The notes beneath the pieces are model-generated. The model was not told the DNA's origin and ran no database searches. It saw only the letters and a program-made list of their open reading frames with translations. This document shows positions 1 to 9,755 of a stretch of DNA of 64,000 bases, piece after piece (position 1 is the first letter of the stretch; each line of letters opens with the position of its first letter). The stretch comes from Cypionkella psychrotolerans (lineage in GTDB: Bacteria; Pseudomonadota; Alphaproteobacteria; Rhodobacterales; Rhodobacteraceae), in NCBI RefSeq assembly GCF_001294535.1, contig NZ_LGIC01000037.1, positions 92,860 through 156,859 of the forward strand. Reading direction: 5' to 3'. A program made the translations under genes and the position numbers.

Positions 1-360
1 CCATTCTTTTTCCAGATTGCGCTGCTGCACCGGTGTGACTGGGCCATCGACAAGTACCAGATCAATCTCCAGCCCGTTCATGGTGGCTTTCAATTCCTCG
101 ACCTTGCCCGAACCGAACAACGTCCCTGGCTGCACCCGTGGTAAGCGCACGACTTCGGCCCCCAGAACCTCGAGTCCGGGCAAGGCAGCGGCCAAACTGA
201 CGGCTTCGGCCAGCCCATGTTCTGGCAAGCGCCGTGATTTGACCGATTTCAGATCGGGGTGCAAGACATAGGCCCGCGTCGGGGCCGCCGCCGTTTCATA
301 GGCGGCGATGCCACCGTCAGCAAACGGCCAATCGTCATCTTCTGGAAGATCAGGGATCAG
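1..360 (-). CDS. hflX: GTPase HflX, N-terminal part (runs off the window)
   Basis: The minus strand directly after hfq reads as the N-terminal domain of HflX, a ribosome-associated GTPase that splits stalled ribosomes. Recognisable family features are the RAYVLHP stretch, the GLE(I/V)-type segment, the [12 protein letters not shown] segment and the [17 protein letters not shown] stretch that precedes the G domain. The GTPase domain lies beyond position 1. The reading frame has a TGA at 364-366 and no ATG, GTG or TTG before a TTG at 262-264, which is already inside conserved sequence. The start is therefore probably the CTG at 358-360, overlapping the hfq stop codon (CTGA). The hfq-hflX order matches the classical operon. 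Identity is fairly secure; the start is uncertain. Confidence 0.85.
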   Translation of the reverse strand, partial: MIPDLPEDDDWPFADGGIAAYETAAAPTRAYVLHPDLKSVKSRRLPEHGLAEAVSLAAALPGLEVLGAEVVRLPRVQPGTLFGSGKVEELKATMNGLEIDLVLVDGPVTPVQQRNLEKEW

Positions 361-590
361 TCTTCACCTTCATAAAGGTTAACCGGGCCACCCGGCATGA
401 TCGTTGAAATCGCGTGTTTATAGACCAACTGCGACTGACCATCTCGGCGCAACAGCACGCAGAAATTGTCAAACCAAGTGATCACACCTTGCAGTTTCAC
501 CCCGTTGATCAGGAAAATCGTCACCGGAACTTTGGATTTCCGGACGTGATTGAGAAACGCGTCTTGCAAATTTTGTTTGTCTGCGGCCAT
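357..590 (-). CDS. hfq: RNA chaperone Hfq
   Basis: This 77-residue Sm-like protein forms hexameric rings that pair small RNAs with mRNAs. The sequence shows the Sm1 motif ([22 protein letters not shown], residues about 14-35) and the Sm2 motif with the proximal-site YKHAIST. The C-terminal tail is very short, as usual in alphaproteobacteria. It lies 151 bp downstream of ntrX on the same strand, so it either belongs to the nitrogen operon or has its own promoter in that gap. Hfq (NrfA) is known to influence nif regulation in Rhodobacter, which fits the location. Start ATG at 588-590; overlaps the presumed hflX start. Confidence 0.98.
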   Translation of the reverse strand: MAADKQNLQDAFLNHVRKSKVPVTIFLINGVKLQGVITWFDNFCVLLRRDGQSQLVYKHAISTIMPGGPVNLYEGED

Positions 591-741
591 TTTTTCTTAT
601 CCTTATCGCCAATCGCACCGAAAAGCGCGCCCTGCCGCGCCTCGATGTTTAACTATGTCGCGCAAATTTGGCAGTTTCCAGCGCAAAACGTCAGAATTGC
701 TGCCGATGTTCCTGATTTGGATTCTTTCTGCAACAGTCTGC

Positions 742-2139
742 TTAGTCTTCGTCCTCGTCATCCCCGCGCCCGCCGGATTTGCCGGTGGTGACGACGCCCA
801 AAGACTTCAGTTTGCGGTGCAAAGCCGAGCGTTCCATGCCAACAAAGCCCGCCGTGCGACTGATATTGCCGCCAAAACGGTTGATCTGGGTCAGCAGATA
901 CTCGCGCTCAAACACTTCCCGCGCCTCGCGCAGCGGCAGAGTTGCCATAGCCCCCCCAAGCACCATGCGCCCGCCAGCGTCGGTTGGGGCTTCTTGCCCC
1001 GGCAATTCCCGCGCCTCAATCGGACCGGTGCCATCGCCCAAAATCAGCACCCGCTCGATCACGTTGCGCAGTTGGCGGATGTTGCCGGGCCACTGCATGG
1101 TCTGCAACATGGCTTCGGCCTCCTCGGTGAGTTTGCGCTGCGGCAGGCCCTGGGTGCGGTGGAACATATCGACGAAAGTGGTTGTTAACTCGGGGATATC
1201 TTCGCGACGCTCGGCCAAGGATGGCACCGCGATTGGTACCACGTTCAGGCGATCATAAAGCTCTTGCCGGAAGCGCCCAGCGGCAATTTCGGCGCGCAAA
1301 TCACGGCTGGTCGAGGAAATCACCCGCAGATCGACGCGGACTTTATCGGAGCCTCCAACCCGCATGAACTGCTGATCCGTCAGTACGCGCAGAATTTTCG
1401 ATTGCGTGCCAAGCGGCATCTCGGCCACTTCATCAAAGTAAACAACGCCGCCATGGCCTTGTTCCAGCAGGCCTTTTTCGATGCCGCGATCCGAGGTTTC
1501 GCGGCCAAACAGCACTTCCTCCATCCGGTCGGCATCAATCGTTGCCGAGGATACCGAGATAAACGGCGCCGTCGCGCGGTTGGAGTTAGAGTGGATAAAG
1601 CGCGCGGCCATCTCTTTGCCAGAGCCCGCAGGCCCGGCCAGCATCACCCGGCCGTTCGACTTGGTGACCTTTTCCAGCTGTGATTTCAAGGTTCTAAACG
1701 ACGGGCTTGATCCGATCATCTCAGATGAGGTGACATCGCGCCGCCGCAGATCGGCGTTCTCGCGGCGCAGACGCGAGGTTTCCATCGCGCGGCTGACCAC
1801 CACCATCAACTGATCAATGTTGAACGGCTTTTCGATGAAGTCGTAAGCACCCTGCTTGATCGCGGCGACGGCGATTTCGATGTTGCCGTGGCCCGAGATG
1901 ATCACAATCGGAATATCCGGATTGTCGCGCTTGACGGTTTTCAGAATGTCTATGCCATCCATCCGGCTGTCTTTCAGCCAGATATCCAGGATCATCAGGC
2001 TGGGCGCTTCGGCATTGATCTCGGACATGCAATCGTCAGAATTTGCAGCAAGACGAATGGTATAGCCCTCGTCCTTCAGAATATCGCCGATCAGCTCGCG
2101 GATGTCTTTTTCGTCGTCAACGATCAGAATATTGCTCAT
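742..2139 (-). CDS. ntrX: Response regulator NtrX (sigma54-activator-like, no GAFTGA)
   Basis: 465 residues. An N-terminal receiver domain has the phosphoacceptor Asp52 (MILDIW), followed by an AAA+ domain with Walker A at about 168-175 (AGPAGSGKE) and Walker B near 232-237 (VVYFDE). A C-terminal FIS-type helix-turn-helix lies near 420-450, and the tail is acidic. The loop that in true sigma54 activators reads GAFTGA is replaced here by FGRETSDRGIEKG (about 211-223). This protein therefore probably does not contact sigma54 and may act at ordinary promoters. It is the partner of NtrY, whose stop overlaps this start by 4 bp (ATGA). NtrYX is known in this group for nitrogen, redox and envelope control. 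Confidence 0.95.
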   Translation of the reverse strand: MSNILIVDDEKDIRELIGDILKDEGYTIRLAANSDDCMSEINAEAPSLMILDIWLKDSRMDGIDILKTVKRDNPDIPIVIISGHGNIEIAVAAIKQGAYDFIEKPFNIDQLMVVVSRAMETSRLRRENADLRRRDVTSSEMIGSSPSFRTLKSQLEKVTKSNGRVMLAGPAGSGKEMAARFIHSNSNRATAPFISVSSATIDADRMEEVLFGRETSDRGIEKGLLEQGHGGVVYFDEVAEMPLGTQSKILRVLTDQQFMRVGGSDKVRVDLRVISSTSRDLRAEIAAGRFRQELYDRLNVVPIAVPSLAERREDIPELTTTFVDMFHRTQGLPQRKLTEEAEAMLQTMQWPGNIRQLRNVIERVLILGDGTGPIEARELPGQEAPTDAGGRMVLGGAMATLPLREAREVFEREYLLTQINRFGGNISRTAGFVGMERSALHRKLKSLGVVTTGKSGGRGDDEDED

Positions 2140-4472
2140 TTTTCCCCCTGGCCCGTTTGGCCCGTGTTGCGCAAGCCCCGTTTGCGCGGGGCGCGTGGCA
2201 GGTGGATCACCGCCATCGCTCCGCCATGGGCGTTGTTTTCAAAGACGGGCGCATCTTCAAGTGTCAGCGTACCGCCATGTTCTTCAATGATTTTCTTCAC
2301 GATCGGCAGACCTAAGCCGGTGCCTTTTTCGCGGGTGGTGACATAGGGTTCAAACAGCCGCGCCCGGTCGGGCGGCAGGCCGATGCCATTGTCCATGATG
2401 CGAATCACGGCTTCGGACTCGTCCACCGTCAGGCTGACGCGGATTTCGGGTTTGTGACCTTCAGCATTTGACTTTTCATGCAGGGTTTCAATGGCTTCCC
2501 CTGCGTTCTTAATCAGGTTTGTCAGCGCTTGCCCGATCATCGTACCGTCGAGTTCCATCATCAGCGGGCCCTCGACCAGCGTGCGGCGGAAGGTGACGGT
2601 GGGTTGGCCGTTCTCTTGCAGCATGATGGCGGCGCGCAGCAGCGCCACCAGATCGGTCTCGCGCCGATCCGGTTCGGGCATCCGGGCGAATTTGGAAAAC
2701 TCATCAACAATGCGGCGTAAGTCATTGGTTTGACGGATAATAACCTCGGTATATTGGTCCAGATCTTCGGGGTCTTGGACTTGGCTGCGGAATTTGCGCT
2801 TGATGCGTTCGGCGGAAAGCTGGATTGGGGTCAGCGGGTTCTTGATCTCATGCGCGATGCGGCGGGCGACATCGCCCCAAGCGGCCATACGTTGGGCAGA
2901 GACGAGTTCGGTCACGTCGTCGAAGGCCACCACATAGCCCTCCAGCCGCCCGGACTCGCTACGCCGCACCGACACGCGCACCAAGAGGCTTTCCAATTTG
3001 CCCTTGCGGGTCAGGCGGATTTCCTCTTGCACCGCAGAGCCGCCCACCTGGCGCAGACGCTCAAAAAGTGCTGCAAATTCCGGGACGGCGGCGGCGAGTG
3101 GTACCTCGCCGGCCCCATCGGCGAGTTCCAGCAGCCGTTCGGCGGCGCGGTTGGCGAAATCAATATCGCCCTCGGCATCTAAACCGATCACGCCAGCGGT
3201 GACGTTGGAGAGCACGGAATCGAACAGGCGGCGGCGTTGCTCGGTTTGGCGGTGGCCGTCAAGCAAGGCTTCACGTTGGCCTTTAAGTTGATGCGTCATC
3301 TGGTTGAAAACACGTGACAATGTGGCAATCTCATCATCGCCTTCTTCCTCGATCACTTGCACATCCAGATCGCCTTGGCTGACCCTTCCCACCGCATAGG
3401 CCAAGCGGCCCACGGGTTTGCTAAGCCGTTCGGCAAACCAGAGGCCCAGCCAGACCGCCGCCAGAACAAGGATCAGCGCGAAGCCGAGATACAAGAGGCC
3501 AAAGTTGAACAGGATCTTGCCGCGCTCGGATTCCAACTGCTGATAGAGGCGGACGGTTTCCTTGGTTTCATCCAGCAGCGACAGAATCCCGCCATCGACC
3601 TTGCGGGAAACGTAAAGATAGCGGTCGGCGAAGGCATCGAGATGCACCAAAGCGCGGAATTCATCATTGGCCCAATCTTGGATCACCACCACTTCGCCCT
3701 GCTTAGCCTTGCTGAGTTCTTCGGGCTTTGGCGGCTCAAAATCGAACAGATAGGAGCGCTCGCCCCGGGTCTTCAGGGTGGCGGTGCCGTCGATCAGATA
3801 GACCTCTTTCATGCCGCGCTGAATGGCGGCTTGGCCTTGGGTCAGGATCGGGCGGACCTGATCGTCTTGCAGGAAGAAGGTCTTTTGTTTGGCGAGGTTC
3901 AGGAAGGCACCGAGCGCCGAGGCATCGTCTTTCAGCGCCTTGGTCTGCTCATCTTCATAGGCCTGCGCGGCGGTTAAGGACGCCGAAACCACATTGCTGA
4001 CGCGGTCGGAAAACCAGCCTTCAAGACCGATATTCACCGTCAGCACAGCAAACACAGCAACCAGAATCGTCGGCACCAGCGCCACGAAAGCGAACACCCC
4101 GGTCAGCCGCAAATGCAGCGCCGAGCCTGCGGATTGCGAGCGCCGATCCGCGATCATCCGCATCACGCGCGACAGCACCAGACCCGCCACGAGCAGGATA
4201 TAGACCATGTCGGTGAGCAGAATCAGCCGCAGGTTTTGCGACGACGCGCCAAGGTTGAAGGGCCCTAGTGCGAGGAACGTCGCCACCGCGAGCATCGGGC
4301 CAAGGAACACCAGCCCAAAGGTAAGACCGTTTTGCACGCGCCGCATCCGGCGCAGGCGCGCCAGTTTGGCCCATGTGAGACTGCGGTAAGCGCCTTGCAC
4401 GTTTCCCCCGACATTCACGGGGAGTGTCGCCCCCGCCACAGCGTTGTGCTTTCCGCGCAACGTTACGCGCAA
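2136..4472 (-). CDS. ntrY: Membrane sensor histidine kinase NtrY
   Basis: Large sensor kinase (up to 778 residues) with several N-terminal membrane segments in the first ~120 residues and a periplasmic/extracytoplasmic loop. One more membrane segment near 325-350 is followed by a HAMP linker, a PAS domain, and a HisKA domain with the phospho-acceptor His in IAHEIKNPLTPIQ. The HATPase domain ends in GTGLGLPIVKKIIEEHGG. It phosphorylates NtrX encoded directly downstream. The longest frame begins with a TTG at 4470-4472; in-frame GTG codons follow within the first 30 codons, so the exact start is unsettled. It begins 22 bp after ntrC ends, consistent with one transcript. Confidence 0.95.
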   Translation of the reverse strand: MRVTLRGKHNAVAGATLPVNVGGNVQGAYRSLTWAKLARLRRMRRVQNGLTFGLVFLGPMLAVATFLALGPFNLGASSQNLRLILLTDMVYILLVAGLVLSRVMRMIADRRSQSAGSALHLRLTGVFAFVALVPTILVAVFAVLTVNIGLEGWFSDRVSNVVSASLTAAQAYEDEQTKALKDDASALGAFLNLAKQKTFFLQDDQVRPILTQGQAAIQRGMKEVYLIDGTATLKTRGERSYLFDFEPPKPEELSKAKQGEVVVIQDWANDEFRALVHLDAFADRYLYVSRKVDGGILSLLDETKETVRLYQQLESERGKILFNFGLLYLGFALILVLAAVWLGLWFAERLSKPVGRLAYAVGRVSQGDLDVQVIEEEGDDEIATLSRVFNQMTHQLKGQREALLDGHRQTEQRRRLFDSVLSNVTAGVIGLDAEGDIDFANRAAERLLELADGAGEVPLAAAVPEFAALFERLRQVGGSAVQEEIRLTRKGKLESLLVRVSVRRSESGRLEGYVVAFDDVTELVSAQRMAAWGDVARRIAHEIKNPLTPIQLSAERIKRKFRSQVQDPEDLDQYTEVIIRQTNDLRRIVDEFSKFARMPEPDRRETDLVALLRAAIMLQENGQPTVTFRRTLVEGPLMMELDGTMIGQALTNLIKNAGEAIETLHEKSNAEGHKPEIRVSLTVDESEAVIRIMDNGIGLPPDRARLFEPYVTTREKGTGLGLPIVKKIIEEHGGTLTLEDAPVFENNAHGGAMAVIHLPRAPRKRGLRNTGQTGQGEK

Positions 4473-4493
4473 AGCACTGCCCCTGTGGCGGTT

Positions 4494-5861
4494 TTACATC
4501 AGCTTGCGTCGCCGTGTCACGCGGATATCGAGGTCTGTGATCTTCTTACGCAAGGTATTGCGGTTGATGCCCAGCAGATCGGCACATTTGGCTTGGTTGC
4601 CGCCCGTGGCGTCGAGGGCGATTTCGATCAAAGGCACCTCCATTTCGCGCAAAATTCGGTCGTAGACGCCAGCAGGCGGCAGTTGGCCGCCGTGTAGATC
4701 GAAATAGCGCTGTAAATGTCGCGCCACCGAGGCCGACAATTTTTCGCCGTCCATGCCACCGGATCGGCTGATTTGCACCGGCTGAGTTGCGCCGAGGGCT
4801 TGCTCAATCTCAGATTTGGAGATTTCCGGCTCGGTCGCGGTGACCAAAAGGCGCTTCAGCAGATTCTCCAACTGCCGTACGTTGCCCGGCCACGGATAGG
4901 CGCGCACGATGGCCATGGCTTCGAGAGAGAGACGGCGTTGCAGGCCCATGTCGCGCTCGCCACGAGCGAGGAAGTGTTCGGCGAGCAGCGGGATGTCTTC
5001 AACGCGTTCGCGCAACGGCGGCACTTGCAGGGTGACGCCGCCGAGACGGTAGAACAGGTCTTTGCGGAACACCCCTGCCTCCATCTTTTGGCTCAGGTCA
5101 GCTTGCGAGGTGGCCATGATGCGCGGCGCGTGGTCGCCCATCACATCAAGCATCCGCACCAGACGGGCTTGCGCGTCTTCGTCAAAATCAGACACCTCAT
5201 CCAGCACGAGGCTGCCGCCTTTGGCGCGCGCCAGCAGGGTCGCGATGCCGTCCACGCCCGCCAGATCGGTGGCTTGTGCGGTGACGAAGGGTTGGCTGCG
5301 GCGATCCGAGAAATCGTGAACGGCCCGGGCGATCAGCGATTTTCCGGTGCCGGATTCGCCTGAGATCAGCACGGGAAGGTCGGCGTTCATCACGCGAGCG
5401 ACAAGGCGATAGAGCGCCTGCATCGAGGGCGTGCGACCGACCAAAGGCAGATCGTCGCCCATTTCGCGCGGAGTCAGGCTGGGTTTCGGCGCGTGACGCT
5501 TCAAATCCAGCGCGCGGGCGGAGCGTTTCATCAGATCGGGCAGATCGAAGGGTTTGGGCAGGTAGTCGAACGCCTCGGCTTCTGCCGCCTGAATCGCCGT
5601 CATAATGGTGTTTTGCGCCGAAATTACGATCACCGGCAGGCCGGGGCGCAGCTGGGCGATGCGCGGCAGCGCTTCAAGGCCGTTGCCATCGGGCATCATC
5701 ACGTCGGAAATCACCAGATCGCCTTTGCCTTCCTCGACCCAGCGCATCAGGGTCATCAGGCTCGAGGTGGCATGCACTTTACACCCGGCGCGGGTCAGCG
5801 CTTGGGTCAAAACGGTGCGGATGGTGCGGTCGTCATCGGCGACAAGAATGGTGCCATCCAT
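4494..5861 (-). CDS. ntrC: Nitrogen regulator NtrC (Rhodobacter type, no GAFTGA)
   Basis: 455 residues: receiver domain with Asp53 (ISDVMMP), AAA+ domain with Walker A GESGTGKS (168-175) and Walker B LVLDE (218-222), and a C-terminal helix-turn-helix ([21 protein letters not shown]). The region where GAFTGA should lie (about 198-214) is shortened and lacks it. This matches the well-studied Rhodobacter capsulatus NtrC, which activates the sigma70 holoenzyme rather than sigma54. The product turns on nitrogen-assimilation genes when phosphorylated by NtrB. The gene starts immediately after the ntrB stop. Confidence 0.96.
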   Translation of the reverse strand: MDGTILVADDDRTIRTVLTQALTRAGCKVHATSSLMTLMRWVEEGKGDLVISDVMMPDGNGLEALPRIAQLRPGLPVIVISAQNTIMTAIQAAEAEAFDYLPKPFDLPDLMKRSARALDLKRHAPKPSLTPREMGDDLPLVGRTPSMQALYRLVARVMNADLPVLISGESGTGKSLIARAVHDFSDRRSQPFVTAQATDLAGVDGIATLLARAKGGSLVLDEVSDFDEDAQARLVRMLDVMGDHAPRIMATSQADLSQKMEAGVFRKDLFYRLGGVTLQVPPLRERVEDIPLLAEHFLARGERDMGLQRRLSLEAMAIVRAYPWPGNVRQLENLLKRLLVTATEPEISKSEIEQALGATQPVQISRSGGMDGEKLSASVARHLQRYFDLHGGQLPPAGVYDRILREMEVPLIEIALDATGGNQAKCADLLGINRNTLRKKITDLDIRVTRRRKLM

Positions 5862-6947
5862 TTAGTGGGACTCCTCGGGTAACTCGCGGGGCGCGAGCGG
5901 TAGGGAAATGCGGAAAACGGTGCGACCGGGGGCGGAATCAACGGAGATCCAGCCTTCGTGGTCAGAGATGATTTTGGAAACCAAGGCGAGGCCCAGGCCG
6001 GTGCCATTCTCGCGGCCCGACACAAACGGCTCGAAAATGTCGGTGGCGATGCCGGGCGGAATGCCGGGGCCGTCGTCGATGATTTCGACCTGTAGCGGCA
6101 GGGTGGAGCCGGAGCCGTCTTTGCGGCGCCGGCGCAGGGAGTGATCGTAGAAGGTATGTAGCCGGATGGTTCCACCTTTGGAGCCAGCGGCTTCCGAGGC
6201 GTTCTTCAACAAGTTTAAGAAGACCTGCATCAGCTGATCGTTGTCGGCGAAGGTGGCGGGCAACGACGGGTCGTAATCCTCGACAATGCTCATATGCGCG
6301 CCAAAACCAACAAGGGCCGAGCGGCGGGCGCGATCCAAGGCGTCATGGATGTTGACGGCGCGGCGGGCTGGTGGGCGCAGGTTGCCGAATTGCTCAACCT
6401 GTTCCAGCAGTTTGACGATGCGGCGGGTTTCCTCGACAATCAGGTCCGTGAGTTCTAGGTCTTCGGGGCCGAGACCCATCGCCAGAAGTTGGGCGGCACC
6501 GGAGATGCCTGCCAGTGGATTCTTGATTTCATGCGCCAGCATTTCTGCCATGCCGATGGCGGATTTCGCCGCCGAAGTCACCTGCATCGAGCGGCCCAAG
6601 CGTTCGGCGATTTCGCGCGGGGAAATCAGCAAGAGGACGCAGCCGGAGCTGTCTTGCAGCGGGGCCATTTGCAGGGCGCATTGTACTGGGGCGCGCTCGC
6701 CTGTGGTGACGTCAGCTTCGGCGATGAATAAGGGCGATTCATGGGCATGGACGCGGGCAAGGGCGTCTTCCATCGGGGCGTCGATGGAGAGGCGATCCAA
6801 CAGCGGCTGGCCGACGAGGCTTTTTGACGAGGCGTTCAGGAACGTCTCAGCCGGCGGGTTGACGTCGAGGATCAGGCCGGTGGGGCCGATCAAGAGCGCG
6901 GGCAGCGGCAGCGAGGCCCAAAGCGCGGGGCCGTTGAACTGGGTCAT
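5862..6947 (-). CDS. ntrB: Nitrogen regulation sensor kinase NtrB
   Basis: 361 residues from the ATG at 6945-6947 (MTQFNG); the same frame stays open upstream only as antisense-like sequence inside dusB. An N-terminal PAS domain is followed by HisKA (EMLAHEIKNPLAGISGAAQLL, with the phospho-acceptor His) and a HATPase domain with GRENGTGLGLALVSKII. No membrane segments: a soluble kinase/phosphatase for NtrC, controlled in the family by PII proteins. It overlaps the dusB stop by 4 bp (ATGA), indicating translational coupling, and ends right before ntrC. Confidence 0.97.
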   Translation of the reverse strand: MTQFNGPALWASLPLPALLIGPTGLILDVNPPAETFLNASSKSLVGQPLLDRLSIDAPMEDALARVHAHESPLFIAEADVTTGERAPVQCALQMAPLQDSSGCVLLLISPREIAERLGRSMQVTSAAKSAIGMAEMLAHEIKNPLAGISGAAQLLAMGLGPEDLELTDLIVEETRRIVKLLEQVEQFGNLRPPARRAVNIHDALDRARRSALVGFGAHMSIVEDYDPSLPATFADNDQLMQVFLNLLKNASEAAGSKGGTIRLHTFYDHSLRRRRKDGSGSTLPLQVEIIDDGPGIPPGIATDIFEPFVSGRENGTGLGLALVSKIISDHEGWISVDSAPGRTVFRISLPLAPRELPEESH

Positions 6948-7936
6948 GCGGCCACCTCGCGGGGTTCGGTGAAGCTGTCGCGGATCAGGCCGCGGACGGT
7001 GGCGGGATGGGTGGCGGTGAGGACTGCGTCGCGGTTGGTTTTGATGCCTGCGGATTCCAAATACCAACCGAGATGTTTGCGGGCGACGCGGATACCAAGG
7101 TCGGGGCCATAGAAGTCCAGCATGTGATCGTAGTGCTCGATCACCAGATCGGCGAGGGCTGCGCCTTGCGGAATTTGTGGTGCTGCGGTGCTGTAAAGCG
7201 CATGGGCAATCTCGGCCAGCCGCCACGGCGCCCCCTGTGCACCGCGACCCACCATGACGCCATCAGCTTGCGAGAGGCGCAGAGCTTGGCGGGCGGTGGC
7301 GATGTCGATGATATCGCCATTGGCGATCACCGGCACCGAAACCGCCGCTTTCACCGCAGCGATGGCGGCCCAGTCTGCGCTTCCCTTATAGTACTGGCAG
7401 CGGGTACGGCCGTGGATGGTGATCATCTGCACCCCTGCCCCTTCGGCCGATTTGGCGATTTGCGGGGCGTTCAGGCTTTGGTCATCCCAGCCGAGGCGGG
7501 TTTTCAGGGTAACTGGAACCGTCACAGCGTTCACGACGGATTCGATCAGGGCCAAAGCCAGTTCGGGTTCTTTCATCAGCGCCGAGCCGCAAGCGCCATT
7601 ACCGCCCGACGCCGTCACCCGTTTCGCGGGGCAGCCCATGTTTATGTCGATCACGCGGGCCCCCTGTGCTTCCACATAGCGGGCAGCCTCGGCCATCCAG
7701 TATGGATCGCGGCCAGCAAGCTGCACGGAAGTGGCCGCCTCGGAAAACCCCAACTCAGCCCGGGCGCGGGCCAAGGGCTGCGCCTTCATCACTTCCTCAG
7801 ACGCGATCATTTCAGACACCACCAGACCCGCACCAAAGCGCGCCACCATCCGCCGGAACGGCAGATCAGTAATGCCCGCCATCGGTGCCAGAATCACCGG
7901 GTGGTGCAGAGAGAGTGCGCCTAAACACAGGGACAT
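6944..7936 (-). CDS. dusB: tRNA-dihydrouridine synthase DusB (NifR3)
   Basis: 330 residues with a TIM-barrel FMN enzyme signature: LAPMAGITDLPFRR at the N terminus, SEM near 41-43, and the catalytic Cys102 in INMGCPAKRVT. TIHGRTRCQ(Y/F)YKGSADW and ANGDI follow. It reduces uridine to dihydrouridine in the tRNA D-loop. As in R. capsulatus (nifR3-ntrB-ntrC) it is the first gene of the nitrogen operon. A good ribosome binding site (AAAGGAGC) precedes the ATG at 7934-7936, and the operon promoter should lie in the 190-bp gap shared with divergent ispDF. Confidence 0.96.
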   Translation of the reverse strand: MSLCLGALSLHHPVILAPMAGITDLPFRRMVARFGAGLVVSEMIASEEVMKAQPLARARAELGFSEAATSVQLAGRDPYWMAEAARYVEAQGARVIDINMGCPAKRVTASGGNGACGSALMKEPELALALIESVVNAVTVPVTLKTRLGWDDQSLNAPQIAKSAEGAGVQMITIHGRTRCQYYKGSADWAAIAAVKAAVSVPVIANGDIIDIATARQALRLSQADGVMVGRGAQGAPWRLAEIAHALYSTAAPQIPQGAALADLVIEHYDHMLDFYGPDLGIRVARKHLGWYLESAGIKTNRDAVLTATHPATVRGLIRDSFTEPREVAA

Positions 7937-8127
7937 TGCGGCTCCTTTGGCTGAAACATGCGCTTGGGCGGGGGGTTCGCCAAGGGCTGGCTCTCTACTT
8001 TATGCCCTATTTCTAAGCAACGCACAATTATTAGGCTGTTGTGCTGCATTTCGCGACCAGTTCGATATGGGTGGGGCAGATTGTCAGGCTTACGCCGCTG
8101 GCTTAGATAGGGCGAAAAGGAAACAGC

Positions 8128-9252
8128 ATGACAACAGCTGCGATCATCACCGCTGCGGGGCGCGGTTTGCGTGCTGGAGGCGGCGTGCCGAAGCAATGGC
8201 AGCTTTTGGGCGGGCTTGCGGTGGCGGCACATGCTGTGGCGGCCTTTGACGGCATGTTGCGGGTGTTGGTGGTGCATCCTGACGACCGCAGCTTGGCCGA
8301 AGGTTTGGGGCTGGATGTGTTGATCGTCGAGGGTGGGGCTTCGCGGACGGCCTCGGTGCGCGCGGCGTTGGAGGCTTTGGTGGGGCGCGGCGTTTCGCGC
8401 GTGTTGATCCATGACGGCGCGCGGCCTTTGGTGTCGCAGGCGGTGATTGGCCGGGTGATCGGGGCACTCGATCAGGCTGACGGCGCGGCACCTGCGCTGG
8501 CGGTGACGGATGCGTTATGGCGGGGGGATGCGGGGCTGGTGGTGGGCACTGTGGCGCGTGACGGCTTGTTTCGGGCACAAACGCCGCAGGGGTTCCGGTT
8601 CGAGCCGATTTTGGCGGCGCATCGCGCAAATCCCGGCGAGGCTGCCGATGATGTCGCGGTGGCGCGGGCGTATGGTGTGGATGTTGCTATCGTCGTGGGC
8701 GACGAGGATAATCTGAAACTGACTTATCCGGGCGATTTTGCCCGGGCTGAGGCGATCTTGAAGGGGCGGCAGATGGATCTGCGGGTGGGCAATGGCTTTG
8801 ATGTACATGCGTTTTGTGACGGAGATGGGGTCTGGCTGTGCGGGGTGAAGGTGCCGCATGGTCGCGCGCTGTTGGGCCATTCTGACGCCGATGTGGGCAT
8901 GCACGCCTTGAGCGATGCGATTTATGGTGCGCTGGCCGAGGGCGATATTGGCCGGCATTTCCCGCCGTCTGATCTGCAATGGAAGGGGGCTGAGAGCAAG
9001 ATTTTCCTCGCCCACGCGATGCGGCTGGCGCGGGCGAAAGGGTTTCAGCTTGCGAATTGCGATGTGACCTTGATCTGCGAGCGGCCCAAGGTCGGGCCAC
9101 ATGCCGAGGCGATGCGCGAGGTTTTGGCGGGCATTATGGAGGTGGCGGTGGAGCGGGTTTCGGTGAAAGCGACGACCTCGGAACGCCTCGGCTTCACCGG
9201 GCGCGAGGAAGGCATCGCTGCAATGGCGACTTGCGCTTTGGTGCGGGCATGA
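8128..9252 (+). CDS. ispDF: Bifunctional IspD/IspF enzyme of the MEP isoprenoid pathway
   Basis: 374 residues. Residues 1 to ~215 are the CDP-ME synthase IspD ([10 protein letters not shown]...[14 protein letters not shown]). Residues ~217-374 are the 2C-methyl-D-erythritol 2,4-cyclodiphosphate synthase IspF (GFDVHAF metal ligands, [32 protein letters not shown]). The two domains catalyse non-consecutive steps; the fusion is common in alphaproteobacteria. RBS AAGGA sits just upstream of the ATG. The stop overlaps the start of pgpA by 4 bp (ATGA). Confidence 0.97.
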   Translation: MTTAAIITAAGRGLRAGGGVPKQWQLLGGLAVAAHAVAAFDGMLRVLVVHPDDRSLAEGLGLDVLIVEGGASRTASVRAALEALVGRGVSRVLIHDGARPLVSQAVIGRVIGALDQADGAAPALAVTDALWRGDAGLVVGTVARDGLFRAQTPQGFRFEPILAAHRANPGEAADDVAVARAYGVDVAIVVGDEDNLKLTYPGDFARAEAILKGRQMDLRVGNGFDVHAFCDGDGVWLCGVKVPHGRALLGHSDADVGMHALSDAIYGALAEGDIGRHFPPSDLQWKGAESKIFLAHAMRLARAKGFQLANCDVTLICERPKVGPHAEAMREVLAGIMEVAVERVSVKATTSERLGFTGREEGIAAMATCALVRA

Positions 9253-9752
9253 GACTGACGCGGGTTCTGGCGATCTGGTTTGGCGCGGGGCTGCTGCGGC
9301 CTGCGCCGGGGACTTGGGGATCTCTGGTTGCGGTGATCATGGCGCTGCTGATCGACCGTTATCTCGGTTTTCCGGTGTTGCTGGTGGCAACGGTTGCGGT
9401 GACGGCTTTGGGGTTTTGGGCGGTTTCGGTGGAGTTGCGCGATACGCCCTCCGCCGATCCGTCGGAGTTTGTGATTGATGAGGTGGCGGGGCAATGGATT
9501 GCGCTGTTGTTTTCTTCGGCGGCATTCTGGTGGAGAGGGCATGAGGGATTCTTGCCCTACCCGGCCCCGATTGCGGCGTTTTTGTTCTTTCGGCTGTTTG
9601 ACATCTGGAAGCCGTGGTTGGTCGGGCGTGCGGACCGCAGACATGATCCGGCGGGCGTGATGCTTGACGATCTGTGGGCGGGGTTGTTTGCTGGGTTGGC
9701 GACGATTGTGGCGGCGGCGGCCTATCACATCCCGCTGATCTTGATGAGGTGA
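9249..9752 (+). CDS. pgpA: Phosphatidylglycerophosphatase A
   Basis: 167 residues from the ATG at 9249. Family signatures visible: PAPGTWGSL near the N terminus, [13 protein letters not shown] with the acidic catalytic residues, and [10 protein letters not shown]. Several hydrophobic helices make it an inner-membrane enzyme, which dephosphorylates phosphatidylglycerophosphate to phosphatidylglycerol. The in-frame extension upstream lies within ispDF and is unlikely to be translated, given the ATGA overlap. Next gene begins 3 bp after the stop. Confidence 0.95.
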   Translation: MRLTRVLAIWFGAGLLRPAPGTWGSLVAVIMALLIDRYLGFPVLLVATVAVTALGFWAVSVELRDTPSADPSEFVIDEVAGQWIALLFSSAAFWWRGHEGFLPYPAPIAAFLFFRLFDIWKPWLVGRADRRHDPAGVMLDDLWAGLFAGLATIVAAAAYHIPLILMR

Positions 9753-9755
9753 TCC

